Assembly (NCBI GenBank): GCA_002102555.1
Contig: MCFL01000002.1
Location: forward strand, 248,001-312,000
DNA length: 64,000 bases
Reading direction: 5' to 3'
Source of the DNA: Catenaria anguillulae PL171
Taxonomy: Eukaryota; Blastocladiomycota; Blastocladiomycetes; Blastocladiales; Catenariaceae
Shown here: one piece after another, positions 1 to 11,342 of the stretch
Layout of the letters: each line of letters starts with the position of its first letter
Numbering within the stretch: the stretch's first letter is position 1
Made by a program: the position numbers and the translations under genes
Notes under the pieces: generated by a model
What the model saw: the letters and a program-made list of their open reading frames with translations, nothing else
Databases searched by the model: none
Told to the model about the DNA's origin: nothing

Positions 1-1176
1 ACCCAGTATGCGCAAGAGATTTACTCGACGCAGCCCCCAAAGAATGCACCGGGCATTTGGAACCGTGTCGAGTACCGTGCCCTTGAGGGTTTCATTTTGG
101 CCGTGTCGCCCTTCAACTTTACCGCCATTGGCGGCAACTTGGGGTCTGCCCCGGCACTCATGGGCAACGTGATTGTGTGGAAGCCCGCTCCCGCGGCCAT
201 CTTGTCCAACTACATTGTGCTCGAGATCTTGCACGAGGCCGGTTTGCCTGCTGGCGTCATGCAGTTTGTGCCCGGAGATGCTGTCGAAATTGTAGGCCAG
301 GCGCTCAAGCACCCAGACTTTGCCGGTCTGCACTTTACTGGCTCCACGGCCGTGTTCAAGAAGCTGTGGAAGGACATTGGCAACAACATTGAGGTGTACA
401 AGAACTACCCGCGCATTGTGGGCGAGACGGGCGGCAAGAACATGCACATGGTGCACAAGTCGGCCAACCCGCACCAAGTTGTCTTGCAAACCGTCCGGTC
501 GGCATTCGAGTACCAGGGCCAAAAGTGCTCTGCATGCTCGCGCGCCTACATTCCCGACAACCTGTGGCCCGAGATCAAGGCCGGGCTCGTGCGCGAAGTC
601 AACCGCATCAAGGTTGGGCCCGTGACGGATTTCTCCAACTTTGTTGCCCCCGTCATCAACCAATTTGCCTTTGACAAGATCAAGGGGTTCATTGAGTACG
701 CCAAGGCCGCGGCCGATGCCGAGATTCTTGTTGGCGGCACGTACGATGACTCCAAGGGCTACTACATTCACCCGACCGTCATTGTCACGACCAACCCGCA
801 GTTCAAGACGCTCACGGACGAGATTTTCGGGCCCGTCGTGACCATTTACGTGTACAAGGCGGACGAGTTTGAGCAAACGCTCGAGCTGGCCGACAAGACG
901 AGTCCCTATGCACTCACGTGCGCCTTGTTTGCTCAAGACCGCGCCGCCATTGTCAAGGGCGCCAATGCTCTGCGCAACGCCGGCGGTAACTTTTACATCA
1001 ACGACAAGTCGACGGGTGCCGTTGTGGGCCAGCAGCCGTTTGGCGGTGCACGTGCGTCCGGTACCAACGACAAGGCCGGTGCTGCGGCCAACTTGTTGCG
1101 GTGGGTGAGTGCCAGGTCCATCAAGGAGAACTTTTTGCCCCTTGAGGATTTCTTGTACCCGTCCAACTTGCAGTAA
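1..1176 (+). CDS. Delta-1-pyrroline-5-carboxylate dehydrogenase, 3' part
   Basis: Mitochondrial ALDH4-type enzyme (fungal Put2) that oxidises glutamate semialdehyde/P5C to glutamate with NAD+, the second step of proline catabolism. The frame is open from base 1, so the 5' end lies outside the window; about 391 residues are present and the stop is TAA. Visible family motifs are AVSPFNFTAIGGN (cofactor fold), GETGGKN with the general-base Glu, GQKCSACSR with the catalytic Cys, and EIFGPV near the C-terminus. The ending FLYPSNLQ is as expected for fungal P5CDH. No intron is seen in this part. Family assignment is firm; mitochondrial location is known for the family and not visible here. Confidence 0.95.
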   Translation, partial: TQYAQEIYSTQPPKNAPGIWNRVEYRALEGFILAVSPFNFTAIGGNLGSAPALMGNVIVWKPAPAAILSNYIVLEILHEAGLPAGVMQFVPGDAVEIVGQALKHPDFAGLHFTGSTAVFKKLWKDIGNNIEVYKNYPRIVGETGGKNMHMVHKSANPHQVVLQTVRSAFEYQGQKCSACSRAYIPDNLWPEIKAGLVREVNRIKVGPVTDFSNFVAPVINQFAFDKIKGFIEYAKAAADAEILVGGTYDDSKGYYIHPTVIVTTNPQFKTLTDEIFGPVVTIYVYKADEFEQTLELADKTSPYALTCALFAQDRAAIVKGANALRNAGGNFYINDKSTGAVVGQQPFGGARASGTNDKAGAAANLLRWVSARSIKENFLPLEDFLYPSNLQ

Positions 1177-1461
1177 GAAGTCGTCGCCGTTGTGCACTTT
1201 TTATTGGGTGTGACTTGATTCTTGCTGCTCCTCTCCACGGAATGGAATCTTCTGTGTTGTCGTTGATTTCTGTCAGTGTCTGTGGACAATGGGATATTGA
1301 TACAAACAAAGTGATCCTCTGACTTCTGTGAACCGGATCAATGATGGCCATGACTGCAATTATATAGCATAGATTGAAAGCAATAAAAAACAAGACAGAA
1401 AAGCAAAAAGCCTCAAATCAACTCACCTGCCAATAACTTAATCACCACGCGACGTCCTTAC

Positions 1462-3647
1462 CTACAAACCCAAAAACGCAGCGGCAGCAGCGGTGGGACT
1501 TTCGGCCTCAACATGCTGCCTCTGCACGCCGTCCCACGCGCCCTCGACCCTGGCCGACCCTGGCGCCGTTGGTCTTGCCGCACTGGACGGACTCATGGCC
1601 AACTGCTCAACAGGCTTCTTGAGCGCCAGCCGATCCAAAAACACGCGCACCTTTTCGCGCTCGAGCGCACGGCGCTCAGCATCCAGCGCGGCCTCGATGC
1701 GATCGAGCGCCGCAAGCTTCAAGTCGACCTTGCGCGATTGCAAGTCCACAAGCTCGCGGACACATTTGGCCATGGCCTGCTCTTCCTCACTGACGGCCAT
1801 TTGGGCGCGCGCGGCAGTCAGCCCGACGGCCGTGGCCGCATGCACATCGAGGGCATGTGCCGCTTGGCCACCCACAAGCTCGCGCGCCTTGTCGGCCACG
1901 CCCGTGGCCACATGCTTGTCGACTGCCTGCGCCAAAAACGCCACTAGCGTCAACACGGGATTGTCTGCCTCGGACATGGGCGGCCGATGAAACTGCAACC
2001 CGCCCAACTTGCTTGCCTCAACACCCACATATGGGTCTTGAATGGGCAGCCGCAAAAATTGCAAAATGCACTGGTCGCGCGTCTTTGTGCCCACGTGTTG
2101 TGCAACGGCCGACCAGTCGTGATCATACATTTCCACCCCCTCGAGCAGCAAGAGTGTTTCGGGCTCGGTCCAGGTCGGGTTGGTCGTGTGGCCGGCGGCC
2201 GTGGCCGCCGCAGAGTGCACGTGATGCGCACCCGACACGCGCGCTTGCACATCGACCAGGCGCACAAAGTCGCCAGAGAAGAGGGTCGACGGGTACCGGC
2301 CGTCCAGGTAGCATGGCTCGCAAAGGTGCATGGTGGGTGACGCACTCGATGCGTTGTGGTACCGGACTTGGGTGCAGTCGGCCTGGCACGTGTGGCAGTG
2401 GTACGAGTGCGTCGTGGTCGTAGATGTAGTGATGGGCGACCCGATCGAGTCGGCCGGGTCGTAGGCGTCCGAGCGCAGAGCCAGGTTGGTGGTCCCGTTG
2501 GCGGAACCCGAGGCGGGAGCAGTCGAGGTGGTCGCGGTTGTTGGGGTGACGGTCGTGGTCGTGGTCGTTTGCGAAACGGTGGTGGTGGTCGTGGTTTGCG
2601 TCACGCTGGCTGTCGCAGGCGTGACCCCGTTGGTGGCCGTGGACGACGGGGCGTGCTGGACTGCAGGAAGGAACGGCTGCAAGCCACGAGGCGTATCTGC
2701 AGTGACGCGGAAGTGGCCTGTAAAGGGTGGGACCAACGGGGCGGGTCGAGTATCGGGGTCCACCTTTGAAGAACGGCAAGAATCAGTCACACAACAATCG
2801 AGTGACGTAGATGAACGCATTGTCGTACATGATAGTTGATCAACCCCCATTGTTCCAGAAACGCATGCACACGCATCACTGCGCACACATCGCCCGCCAA
2901 ATTCCTCCTGCACGCCGTCAACGTCAAGTACTCGCTCGGGTTCAACCGGTAGGCGTTGATCATAAAGTCGCGATACTCCTTGTACACGGCAGGCGATTTG
3001 GACTTGTTGCGGCCGCTGAAAAACTCGGGCAGCGCATCGCGTTCCACGTCGTGAATGGCCGTCATGTCAAACCAGGCAGAGTAGGAAGGGATGATGATTT
3101 CATGGGTTTGTTCGACGAGGTACCGGCGAGCTTGCTCATCGAGCTTGGCGTAGCTCACGTCGATTTTCGATCCAATTGACTGCTTCTTGTTGCCCAGGGC
3201 GCCTGCAGACTGTTGCGGTTGTGGCGGCGGCGACGAAACGACAACGTCCATGAGCATCGAGTCGGTGTCTTGCTCGTCATTGTCGCCATGGCTGGCATGT
3301 GCATCGGTGTCGTTGCCATTGCTAGCGTCGTTAAGAGCGGGTTTTTCGGTGACATCGGCGGTGACGTCCTGATCTGCCACAGCCGTGGTTAGCGGCGCGG
3401 CGGCGGCTGGAGAGCGGGCAGGGGAGCGGGCAGGGGAGCGGACAGGGGATCGCGCGGGAGAAGGCTGGCGAGCGGGCGACCGTGGCCGCTCCTCGAGCGG
3501 TTGCTGGTGAGCGGCGGGGGTGTCGGTTTGCTGGTTGTGGTGATCGTCGTGGTCGTGGGTGTGGTCCGCCATGGCAATGTCGCCGTCGGCATCGACCGCC
3601 GCCGAGTGGTGTGGGTTGCTCGAGTCGTCCAAGTGAGAGGGGTCCAT
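1462..3647 (-). CDS. SWI/SNF-RSC chromatin remodeller subunit, Swi3/Rsc8 (SMARCC) family
   Basis: Core scaffold subunit of SWI/SNF-type nucleosome remodellers. Two exons: 3647-2829 and 2763-1462 (706 aa). The intron at 2764-2828 has donor GTACGA and splits the SWIRM domain; splicing restores the conserved run from LINYH into VDPDTRP. Domains in order: a disordered N-terminus with Arg-Ser-Pro-Ala repeats (about 80-115), SWIRM (about 175-280, with [18 protein letters not shown]), a Thr-rich linker, a ZZ-type zinc finger (about 394-445, CHTC...CEPCY), SANT (about 465-515, [20 protein letters not shown]), and a C-terminal helical region that would form the dimerising coiled coil. A single gene cannot be assigned to SWI/SNF or RSC from sequence alone. 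Confidence 0.93.
3411..3480. repeat. 12-nt tandem repeat inside the Swi3/Rsc8 coding region
   Basis: About four imperfect copies of a unit like gagcgggcaggg. On the coding (minus) strand it gives the repeated residues SPAR/SPVR in the disordered N-terminus. It looks like replication-slippage expansion kept in frame. Confidence 0.7.
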
Positions 3648-3885
3648 GGTGCGTTGATTTCACAGAGTGTGTGTGCCGGACAATGCTCAAGATCCGTCCT
3701 GCGATACCATCAATCAATAGGCGTGCTATACTGCCATGGACGGTTTGGACTGTATAGGTACGTATAAGGCGGGTCGCCGATCATCCTCACTCGAGTCGCC
3801 TCCCTCCCGAGTGAAATGACGAGATGACATACATGAGTGAGGGAGAGGTGTAAAGATTGTGTGTACAACGTGACAGCGAGTCAAG

Positions 3886-4449
3886 TCACGTCGAAATGAT
3901 GGACATGTGAGAGGCAGCCGTTGCCCCGCCGTACACGGGCGTCAGGCAGTCGACCAGCAGATAAACCGTCGCGACCCCCAATAGCGCAATCCCCGTGATG
4001 CTGAGCAGCGCCGCTCGCGTTGAAATGCTCAAGTTCTTACTTCCAAGGCTTAGCAGCTACAGACCAGCATCAATCATTTTCGAGTCAGTCTCCCGCTCTC
4101 TTCCATCTCGAGCACGCCCGTCAACAAAAAGACTCGAACCGTTCGTCGCGCTTCGTCCAACGTCGCGGCATCGTCTGATTGCCGCGGCAATGCAACCAGG
4201 ATGGCCACGACGGCGGCAAATCCAGAAATGGTACAGAATTGAATCAAGCTATCGTTTGTGCCCGCGCATACACATTGTGGGGGGCCGTATTGAGAACTGG
4301 CTGTCAAGTTCCCACACTGGACGAGTTCATGTGATGACGAACCTGGCATGCTGGGACTTTGAGCTGACCAGGCAAACGACTAGGGCAATCGATCCGACAA
4401 CAAAGATGATGGCGAGGCCCGGTCCAACACCAAAGATTTGAGTGCTCAT
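3886..4449 (-). CDS. Small three-TM membrane protein, unknown function
   Basis: A gene built from three short exons: 4449-4343, 4296-4140 and 4056-3886, giving 144 aa in one frame. Donors are GTTCGT and GTTCGA, and acceptors end CCAG and GTAG, matching the splice style of neighbouring genes. Each exon carries one hydrophobic segment: GPGLAIIFVVGSIALVVCLV, then FCTISGFAAVVAILVAL, then ALLSITGIALLGVATVYLLV. Two Cys close to the second segment (PPQCVCAG) could face the lumen. I recognise no family. The frame continuity and one TM helix per exon are the support; the second intron is the least certain part. Confidence 0.5.
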
Positions 4450-4608
4450 AGTTTGACGACTGACTGTGGTATGTGTTTTTTATGACGGTTGAATGGGTGT
4501 GGGCGATGCTCTTTTTGCCCGGACGCTAACCAATTACGTTCCATGACCGTATTGCAACCATCAGGCTCAGGATACATGTCAAATGCCAGTAAAACAACTC
4601 TCTGCAAA

Positions 4609-5184
4609 ATGTCCTCGTCCATCGACCTCACCACTCACCAAGACCCGCTCTCGCTTCCCGTCGACATCCACGCCCACCTCACCTCGCTCGTTCCTTGCCT
4701 TGCAACTGTCTCCGACAATCGCGTCTCTGCCTGGATCCTGGCGCCTTCACAACCACCCAAGAAGCCCAAAAAGGAATCGCAAGTGTTTTTGGCTCTTCAC
4801 CTCGACTCGGATGTGCGCACGGATGCCTCGCTCATCGTCAAGCTTCCCTTCACCTCGGCCGAATCCGTTGGTCGGCCAGTCTTTGGCCCAACCGCACTCA
4901 AGCTCGGCGCATTGACCAACCGCGCGCCGTCGCAGCGTACCGCGGACAAGCTCGAAGCGTGCCGGCGGACGTACCGGTGGATGTGTCTCAAGGCAGAAAA
5001 GCTGACTCGGTCGTGTTCTCTGTGGATGCCATTTGAGCCGGTGTACGGCGAGTTGACGACCGAGGAAAAGGACGAGTTGGATGACAAGGATCAAAAAAGA
5101 GCAGTCAAGGTCAGGGAACAGCAAAAGGTGGCAAACACCAATCAGCTGTTCTTTGAACTAATGCCAGCGTCGATTCACCCGTGA
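4609..5184 (+). CDS. Hypothetical protein, 191 aa
   Basis: Intact single-exon ORF ending TGA. I chose the ATG at 4609 (MSSSIDLTTHQDPLSL); in-frame ATGs at 4543 and 4576 are possible starts. The protein is mixed alpha/beta in composition, with a Lys/Pro loop (PPKKPKKES), a central region containing VFLALHLDSDVRTDASLIVK, and a charged helical stretch near the end (ELTTEEKDELDDKDQKRA). No signal peptide or TM segment is evident. It starts about 160 nt from, and is transcribed away from, the small membrane-protein gene, so they may share a promoter. I do not recognise the family. Confidence 0.6.
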   Translation: MSSSIDLTTHQDPLSLPVDIHAHLTSLVPCLATVSDNRVSAWILAPSQPPKKPKKESQVFLALHLDSDVRTDASLIVKLPFTSAESVGRPVFGPTALKLGALTNRAPSQRTADKLEACRRTYRWMCLKAEKLTRSCSLWMPFEPVYGELTTEEKDELDDKDQKRAVKVREQQKVANTNQLFFELMPASIHP

Positions 5185-5295
5185 CGGGTGCACAAGAGCA
5201 TTGGGCTTCAAGTTGTTGTCATTCTGTACAGGTGTACATATGCATTTTGGTTTGTCGACGTGCCCAACCAGGCGCTGGGAAATGCTTGATATGCC

Positions 5296-6367
5296 TCAAA
5301 TCTCAATCACATCCTTGCCCGTCCCTTGCTTTGATACACAATCCAACAACGCCTCAGCGGCCTGGTCTATGGTGTATGCCCCTTCCCTCCTTGACCGTCA
5401 ACGTTCCATCCGCCAATGCGCCAAACGCTTCACCCGCAATGGTAGAAAACGCCTCGGCACTCGCCATCATGTGGTTCCAGCTATTGCTGAACGTGATAAT
5501 CTTTGACCCAAGGTGTATCAAGTCCACGGCCAAAATCGAGCCCGACATGGTTCCAAATGACACAAAGTGGCCCACCGCCGTCTTCCACGCGCCCAAGCTC
5601 ACACAAAACGTGTCCTGGCCAATGCCATCGTACAGCACCACATCGACCCCCGCGGCCGTTGGTCATGGCCACCACAGCCTTGGCCACATCGGGAGCGCTC
5701 CCTCATCGTCTGTGCGAACCACATGCTTGGCGTCCAGCTTGGTTGCCGCCAAACGCCTTGGCCTCGGACGTTGTGGTTGCAAACACATGTGCGCCGAGCT
5801 GCGCGGCACTGCTGAATCAACCCCAATCGCCACGCCCGCCCAACGCGCCTTGCACAAGCACCCAATCGCCTTTGGCCACCTTGGACGTGAAGCCTAACGC
5901 CCGTCATGCCCTGAACTGTAAACTGTGCAGCGGCCGTGGTCGAGACAGAAGCCGGAAGCTTGTGCCCGTGCGCGGCGGACACTTGCGTGAATTCTGCGTA
6001 CCCGCCACCGGGGGTGGTGTTACGCGACACGGTCGCCGATTTGCAAGCCGGAGACGTTGGCGCCGACTTGGCGATGGTACTTTGCGCCTTCACTTTGGAC
6101 CGCGGACATGGTATGAGCGGGTGAGCACGGGGTAAAACATTGCCTGGCGAGTACGTACATTCCAAGAACCAGTGGATATTGCCGGCCTGGGAAATGGCCC
6201 ATTGCAAACACGGCGTCGATAAAGTTGGTTCCGATGGCCGCGTTTTGCATGTGTTCAACGTGGCCCGGCTGGGCCGTGGGACGCGGGATCGAGACGAGTT
6301 GGAGCGTAGAGGCAATGGCGGCCGGGTGAGCAGCAGGCGAAGCGATTTGGAGAGCTTTCATCATCAT
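5296..6367 (-). pseudogene. NADPH:quinone oxidoreductase (zeta-crystallin type MDR), frameshifted
   Basis: The N-terminal part starts at an ATG run (6367) and reads as a zinc-free MDR: MKALQIASP, AAIGTNFIDAVFAMGHFPG, YPLVLGM, then, after a plausible intron with donor GTACGT, VSGLQIGDRVA. Homology then continues in other frames. GGGYAEFTQVSAAHGHKLP follows a one-base loss near 6028. LGFTSKVAKGDWVLVQGALGG follows a shift near 5900. KLDAKHVVRTDDEGA, VAKAVVAMTNGRG, VLYDGIGQDTFCVSLGAWKT and finally TIDQAAEALLDCVSKQGTG (stop at 5296-5298) need further shifts. At least six single-base indels are needed, so no full-length protein can be made as written. Neighbouring genes are intact, which favours real decay over poor sequence. 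Confidence 0.8.
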
Positions 6368-7005
6368 GGTCGAGGATACGCGAGTGGCGCGTTGATTGGC
6401 GGGAATAAGGGAGACTTGGGCAAGAACTGATGTTTACTCGTTGCCAACGTGAAGGGGAATGGAACGAGCGGGTGGGCACGACCCTTTGATAAACACCCTG
6501 CACTGGCTCGATCTTGCGATTCATTTTCCTTGCTTGGGACTCCCTTACTCATGGTTTGTGGCAGCTTGGCCATACTGTTTTGCCCACACTGCCACGGGTT
6601 CTTCGTGCGGTTCTGGCGGAAACGCCAGTCACCTCTCCTTCGTCCTTTATAACAATGCCACACTCCAGCCAAGTTGTCTGGCGGAAGACAAAGTCTCAAT
6701 ACAATTGGTCTATCTCGTTGCAAATTATAGACCGCCTACATACATGCATGCCTTGCCCACTCGCCGCCGGAACAGGAGTCTCACGCTGGATTTCTTCGGC
6801 ATCTGTCATGGTGCGTTGCGAGCATGAGATACATATAAGCAATTACATTTACGGATACATTGGGGACGGGAGGGAGCCACCGGTGGGTTGGCGGGAATGA
6901 GTGTCCAAGGATACACACAACAGATGCAATGACGAGCAAATTCAATTACGAAATGGGAAAATGACGGAATGGGTTCAAGGCTTCCAGGTGGTGATATAAC
7001 CGCAC
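6368..7005. other. Intergenic, no gene seen
   Basis: Sequence between the oxidoreductase pseudogene start and the 3' end of the first chitin deacetylase. Only short ORFs without recognisable motifs occur; it should hold the former promoter and the 3' UTR of the deacetylase. Confidence 0.5.
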
Positions 7006-8314
7006 TCAATACAAGAGCACTCCTGCAACTGCGGCGGCGACGGCAGCGATCATCGAGACTCCGCCGGGAACACGCCCAACGGTGGCTGCACTTGGCTTGT
7101 CACCTTCGCCCGCCTTGGCATTGCTCGGCGGCGGGGCCTGCGTGGGAATGAGCGGCAGACCCGTCGACGTGGCACTAGCCGTGGTTGTGGTCGTCGTGGA
7201 TGTGGTGGAAGCGTTGACCGAGGGAAGTCCGCCGCCCAGCAATGTCTTGCCCGCAATGGCCGTGGCCAAGACCGGATTGTCGTTTGCTGCGCGATACCCA
7301 TCGATGCCCAAGCACACGTCCATGGTGACAAACTGGACACCTTCACCGCGGAGAAAACCAATGATTTCGCCCACGGCCTGCGTCGAGAAGCCATACCGGT
7401 CGTGCTGCAAATGAATCCACGACCCGTCGCCGCGTTTGGCCGCAAACGCTTGGCGGACATTGCGCGCAACATTGGCCGATGTCATGTCCTTACCCGACTC
7501 GGCCAGACGCCAGTCGTTGGAGTCGACATTGATGTTGGCGGCAACGTATCCGGCGGTTTCCATGAAGGTAAGCGATTGCGGGTTGGTTTCCAGATAGGGC
7601 GGGCGCACAATGCGCGGGCGCCGGCCAATCACGGATTCAATGACGAGGTCGTTGAAGACGAGTTCAGTGCGGACGTGGGAATACGGAACTTTGGTATCGC
7701 CGAGCGAGCGGTGTGTGTATGTGTGTGATTGAATGAGATGGCCGCCTGAGAATCATGAAGGCAGAACGTGTGGTGAATGAGTCAATTGTTCTTGCCATCG
7801 ATAAGCTGTGGCAGAGAAAACATCAGATGAAATGAGTCGTACTGTCGTAGGCAAACTTGGTTGCCGCTGCGTTGCTCTTGTCTCGCATCAACCAGACACC
7901 ATTCACAAAGAAGGTTGCCTTGACACCTTCCTTGTTGAGCAGCTCGACGAGCCCGTGCGTAAACTCGGAAGCGCCGTCGTCAAACGTGAGCGCAAAGTGG
8001 TTGCGCTGTCGACACTTGGTTGCCGGAGGACCATTCTTGCACGGACCGCCACAGTCGGCAGCACACGAGGAGCAAGTCTCGCCGCGGGCAATGTCGCAAA
8101 TGCCGTCGCCGCACTTGGCTGGACCGGGACCAAACAGCTGCTGATCGAGCGTAACGGCTCGGTCAACGATGTTGGCGGGTGGTTGAGCACAATCCTTGAG
8201 CAAACACCATTCGTTGGGTCGTGGGAATGTGGATGCAATATCAGCTGGCGCCGCTCGTGCCACGATGGCAAAAAGCAGGAGCGATGAGACGAGAGTCGAA
8301 GAGTAGGGAAACAT
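7006..8314 (-). CDS. Chitin deacetylase (polysaccharide deacetylase, CE4), paralogue 1
   Basis: Secreted, probably GPI-anchored enzyme that removes acetyl groups from chitin in the cell wall. Two exons: 8314-7843 and 7745-7006 (403 aa); the 97-nt intron has donor GTACGA and acceptor CTCAG. A signal peptide is visible (LVSSLLLFAIVARAAPA). Next comes a Cys-rich module (CGDGICDIARGETCSSCAAD), then the NodB domain: motif 1 ALTFDDGAS, motif 2 SHTYTH recreated exactly at the splice junction, motif 3 RPPY, and WIHLQHD. A Ser/Thr-rich stalk and a hydrophobic tail (GGVSMIAAVAAAVAGVLLY) suit GPI attachment. The next gene is a diverged tandem paralogue on the same strand. Substrate (chitin rather than other GlcNAc polymers) is inferred. 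Confidence 0.9.
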
Positions 8315-9251
8315 CGCTGGGAACGGGAATTGAAGAAAAAAAAAGATGGAAGTGGAGGTGTTTATGGGGAAATGTCTATCGTTGGTCTCGCGGCGGATGT
8401 ATGCTACAGGAACAGAAGGAGTCAGGTGAACAGGGGAGTCAGGAGCGGGGTGGTTGGCAAGTATATAAGGAAAGGAGTGGGCGCACTCGAATGTGTGGTA
8501 ATCATCTCTGGAAACACAATTTGCTGCGCAGCGCAGTTTTGTGCTTCAACCTGGTACCTGGTGTCGACCGCAAATCAGGAACAGAGCATTTTATTTTTGG
8601 TAGAAGCCCCGACTCCGCTTCTGCCGAACCCAGACCCAGACCCAGTCTTGAATCATCCGACCCTTTGCTGCATAGCCGCATCGGTAGTTTTCATGCGGTC
8701 AACTTACTTACCTGACAAGGCCGAAAGCCGCCCATGGCAACCCATGAGTGGGGGCCACATGAAAATGAGGTGATGGCCTCTGCGTCATCGATGATTTGTG
8801 TGCGTTGGCCCTGTATCCGTCAGTGGTCGAAACTGCCAGTCAAGCCAAAAAGCCCATGCCATACAAAGAGTAAGTGAAGCAAATCCAACACTCTTGGCTT
8901 ACAGCCGACGAGTAACGTGGCTCGACGTTCAGTGCATCCACGTACAATTTCCACGTACAGTAAAGAGGCTGATGACATGCGACCCCTCAAGGTCAAGTTG
9001 ACACCAAGTCAGGGACTGTTCGCGAAACATGTGTGTACTATCACGCGTTGATTCACAACTGAAATCAACATCATGGTGGTACATATGCATCAAATTTTGA
9101 ACAAAATAGGGTGACATACATACATTGCTTACGATCAGAAGAGACACACCAATAAAAAGGCCAGCCATTCACACCAAATCGGGTTCAGGCAAGGTTCAGG
9201 AGCAATCGCGGGTGCATGGGCAAAGATGCAATTCAGTGGGATGTGGCGGCA
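8315..9251. other. Intergenic between tandem deacetylases
   Basis: No gene is supported. On the minus strand a TATA-like element (CTTATATAC, 8461-8469) lies about 150 nt upstream of the ATG of paralogue 1. Confidence 0.4.
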
Positions 9252-10909
9252 TCACATACACAAGAGGGCAATCATCATGACAGTGGCAAGCACTTCGAGC
9301 AATCCGATTCCTGCGCTCCTGACTGCGCGCGACTTTTCGACTTTTGGTTGCGCATCCGTTCGCGGACCGGCCGACGGCGGGGTGGACAAGGAAGGGTCGG
9401 CAGCAGCAGCCCGGTCTCCCGCCGGTCGAGTCAGCATCGGAACTGTGAGCCGAGGCGGAGAGCCGCCGAGCAACGTGTGAGTTGCCGCACGCTGCCCAAG
9501 ATGCGGATTGTCGGCTACAAGGTCACGGGAGGGTTAAAATCGATTCATGGAGCCGCAGCAGGAAGAAAGGAAGTTGCTCTTTGTTTAGACATGCAAAAGA
9601 AGAAAAAGAAACGGACTAGCACCGCGATATGCATCAACGCCCAGGCACTTGTCCATGGTCACAAACCGGACATCTCGGGCGCGCAAGAAGGACACAATCT
9701 CGCGGATCGCAGCAGTGGACTGTGTACACCAATCACTTGCGGAGTCAGCAAGATCGAAAAGCAAATGAAACTGGCCCAAACCAGGCATGGATGACGTACG
9801 TAGCCAAGGGTATCATGTTGAAGGTGGATCCACGACGGTTGCGACTTTGCCGTTTCCCATTGCGTCTGTAGCTCTGCGAGCACCCGTTGCGGCGTCGCCT
9901 CGGCGGTTTGGTTGAAACGCCAGTCAAAAGTGTCCACTAAGAGCACACCATCATCAAGTTAGACTGTTTGAGACTGCACGAAATGGGATGGCAACATCCA
10001 TGACGTACGGTTGATGTTGACGACACTGTATCCGGCCGTCTCGAGGAAAGCCATGGACGCTGCATTGAATTCCAAGTACGGCGGGCGAACAATGCGTGGA
10101 CGGCGGCCAATGACAGAGTAAACGGACAGATCGGTAAACAAGAGCTCGGTCCGGAGATGCGAAAACGGCATGGGAGCCCGAGGCGGGGGCCGGACCGAAA
10201 ACTGAACAATTCCGGAGTCGCCCATCGAGCGATGAGTGTAGGTATGACTGCCAATGAGGTGGCCGGCTGTTGCAAGTTGCGTTTTGAAGCTGTCAGCTCA
10301 GTCTGCGAGACATTGGCCTCGAATCCGGCTGGATCAAACGCACACTCGTATGCAAACCTGGTGGCGTTGGCCAACGCCGGATCACGCTGAAGGTTCACGC
10401 CCAAGACGAAGAATGAGGCGGGCACTTCGAGGCGGTTGAGCGTACGGACGAGCTCGGTCGTAAACTGTCGCAATGCATTGATGGCGTCAGTCAACGACAG
10501 GCAAAACAGAACATATCTGTTGTCAGAAAAGGCGTACTGGCGACGATCCATCGTCAAATGTCAACCCCATTTGGCCGGGCGTCACGCACTGAACCAACGG
10601 CTGAGTTGACCGGCACGGGCCGCCACAATCCGACGGACACGACAAGCACGTTTCGCCCCGCTGGATGTTACAAATGCGATCGCCGCAAACGGGGGGAGCG
10701 GCATCTCCGCCGAACATTTGGCGATCGAGCTCAACAGCGTGCGAGATCAACTCGGACGGCGGTTGAGCACAGTTGCTCAAGTAGCACCACTCACTCGTGG
10801 GCGGGAAGTGTGGCGGAGTGGGGTCGGCCGGAGCAGCAGTGCCATGGGTCGCTTGCCACGTAGCCAGTGCGAGAACCACGGCCAATGGTTGCCAGGTGAG
10901 AAAGATCAT
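9252..10909 (-). CDS. Chitin deacetylase (CE4), paralogue 2
   Basis: Tandem paralogue of the gene at 7006-8314 but cut by five introns. Exons are 10909-10538, 10464-10344, 10266-10009, 9936-9800, 9719-9623 and 9514-9252, totalling 415 aa with no frame break. Donors are GTACGC, GTGCGT, GTACGT, GTACGT and GTGCTA. A signal peptide (VVLALATWQATHGTAA), Cys-rich module (CGDRICNIQRGETCLSCPSD) and NodB motifs TFDDGSS, SHTYTH, RPPY and WIHLQHD are conserved; SHTYTH lies immediately after a junction at the position of the single intron in paralogue 1. The C-terminal stalk is shorter and less Thr-rich, ending in a hydrophobic tail (GLLEVLATVMMIALLCM) consistent with GPI or membrane anchoring. Activity is expected from the intact motifs. 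Confidence 0.88.
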
Positions 10910-11342
10910 GGTGACGGTTGGGCTTGCGGTGCGGCTGTGCGATCGAGCTTGGGTATTGAGGTAACAACGAGGATATTCTCGACTCGGAAGGCATGCAAGG
11001 GGGGGGGGGGGTATGCACTGCTATTTAAGTCTTGGATTGCTCGAAAGACCCTGAGCTCTACATTACCGTCGCACTACTGTCAGTGGCATTGGCCGGCGCC
11101 ACACATTCATGGGCGGCCCATTTCCCATGCCGGACCTGTTGCCATGCCCATCGACCCACTTCAGTGGTGCCAAACATGCAAGCACGGGACTGCAGGCTGA
11201 TCGGCGACCGCCCGCTCACGCTCGCGCTCGTGTTCGCACCGTTCGCAATTCACTCGGCCTGTTTCGGTCAAGCACGCCCGAGTTGAATGGAGTATAAGTA
11301 TGTGCTGATGAAGAAGGCGTCATGCGAAAGAAATAGCCAGAA
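10910..11342. other. Divergent promoter region with a G13 run
   Basis: Separates paralogue 2 (minus) from the ThrE-like transporter (plus). A 13-base G homopolymer sits at 10999-11011. A TTAAATA element on the minus strand (about 11031-11037) lies some 125 nt upstream of the deacetylase ATG. Confidence 0.45.

Noticed and set aside
10999-11011. G13 run as a regulatory quadruplex
   Set aside because: A single homopolymer without separated G tracts; more likely slippage or a sequencing-prone site.
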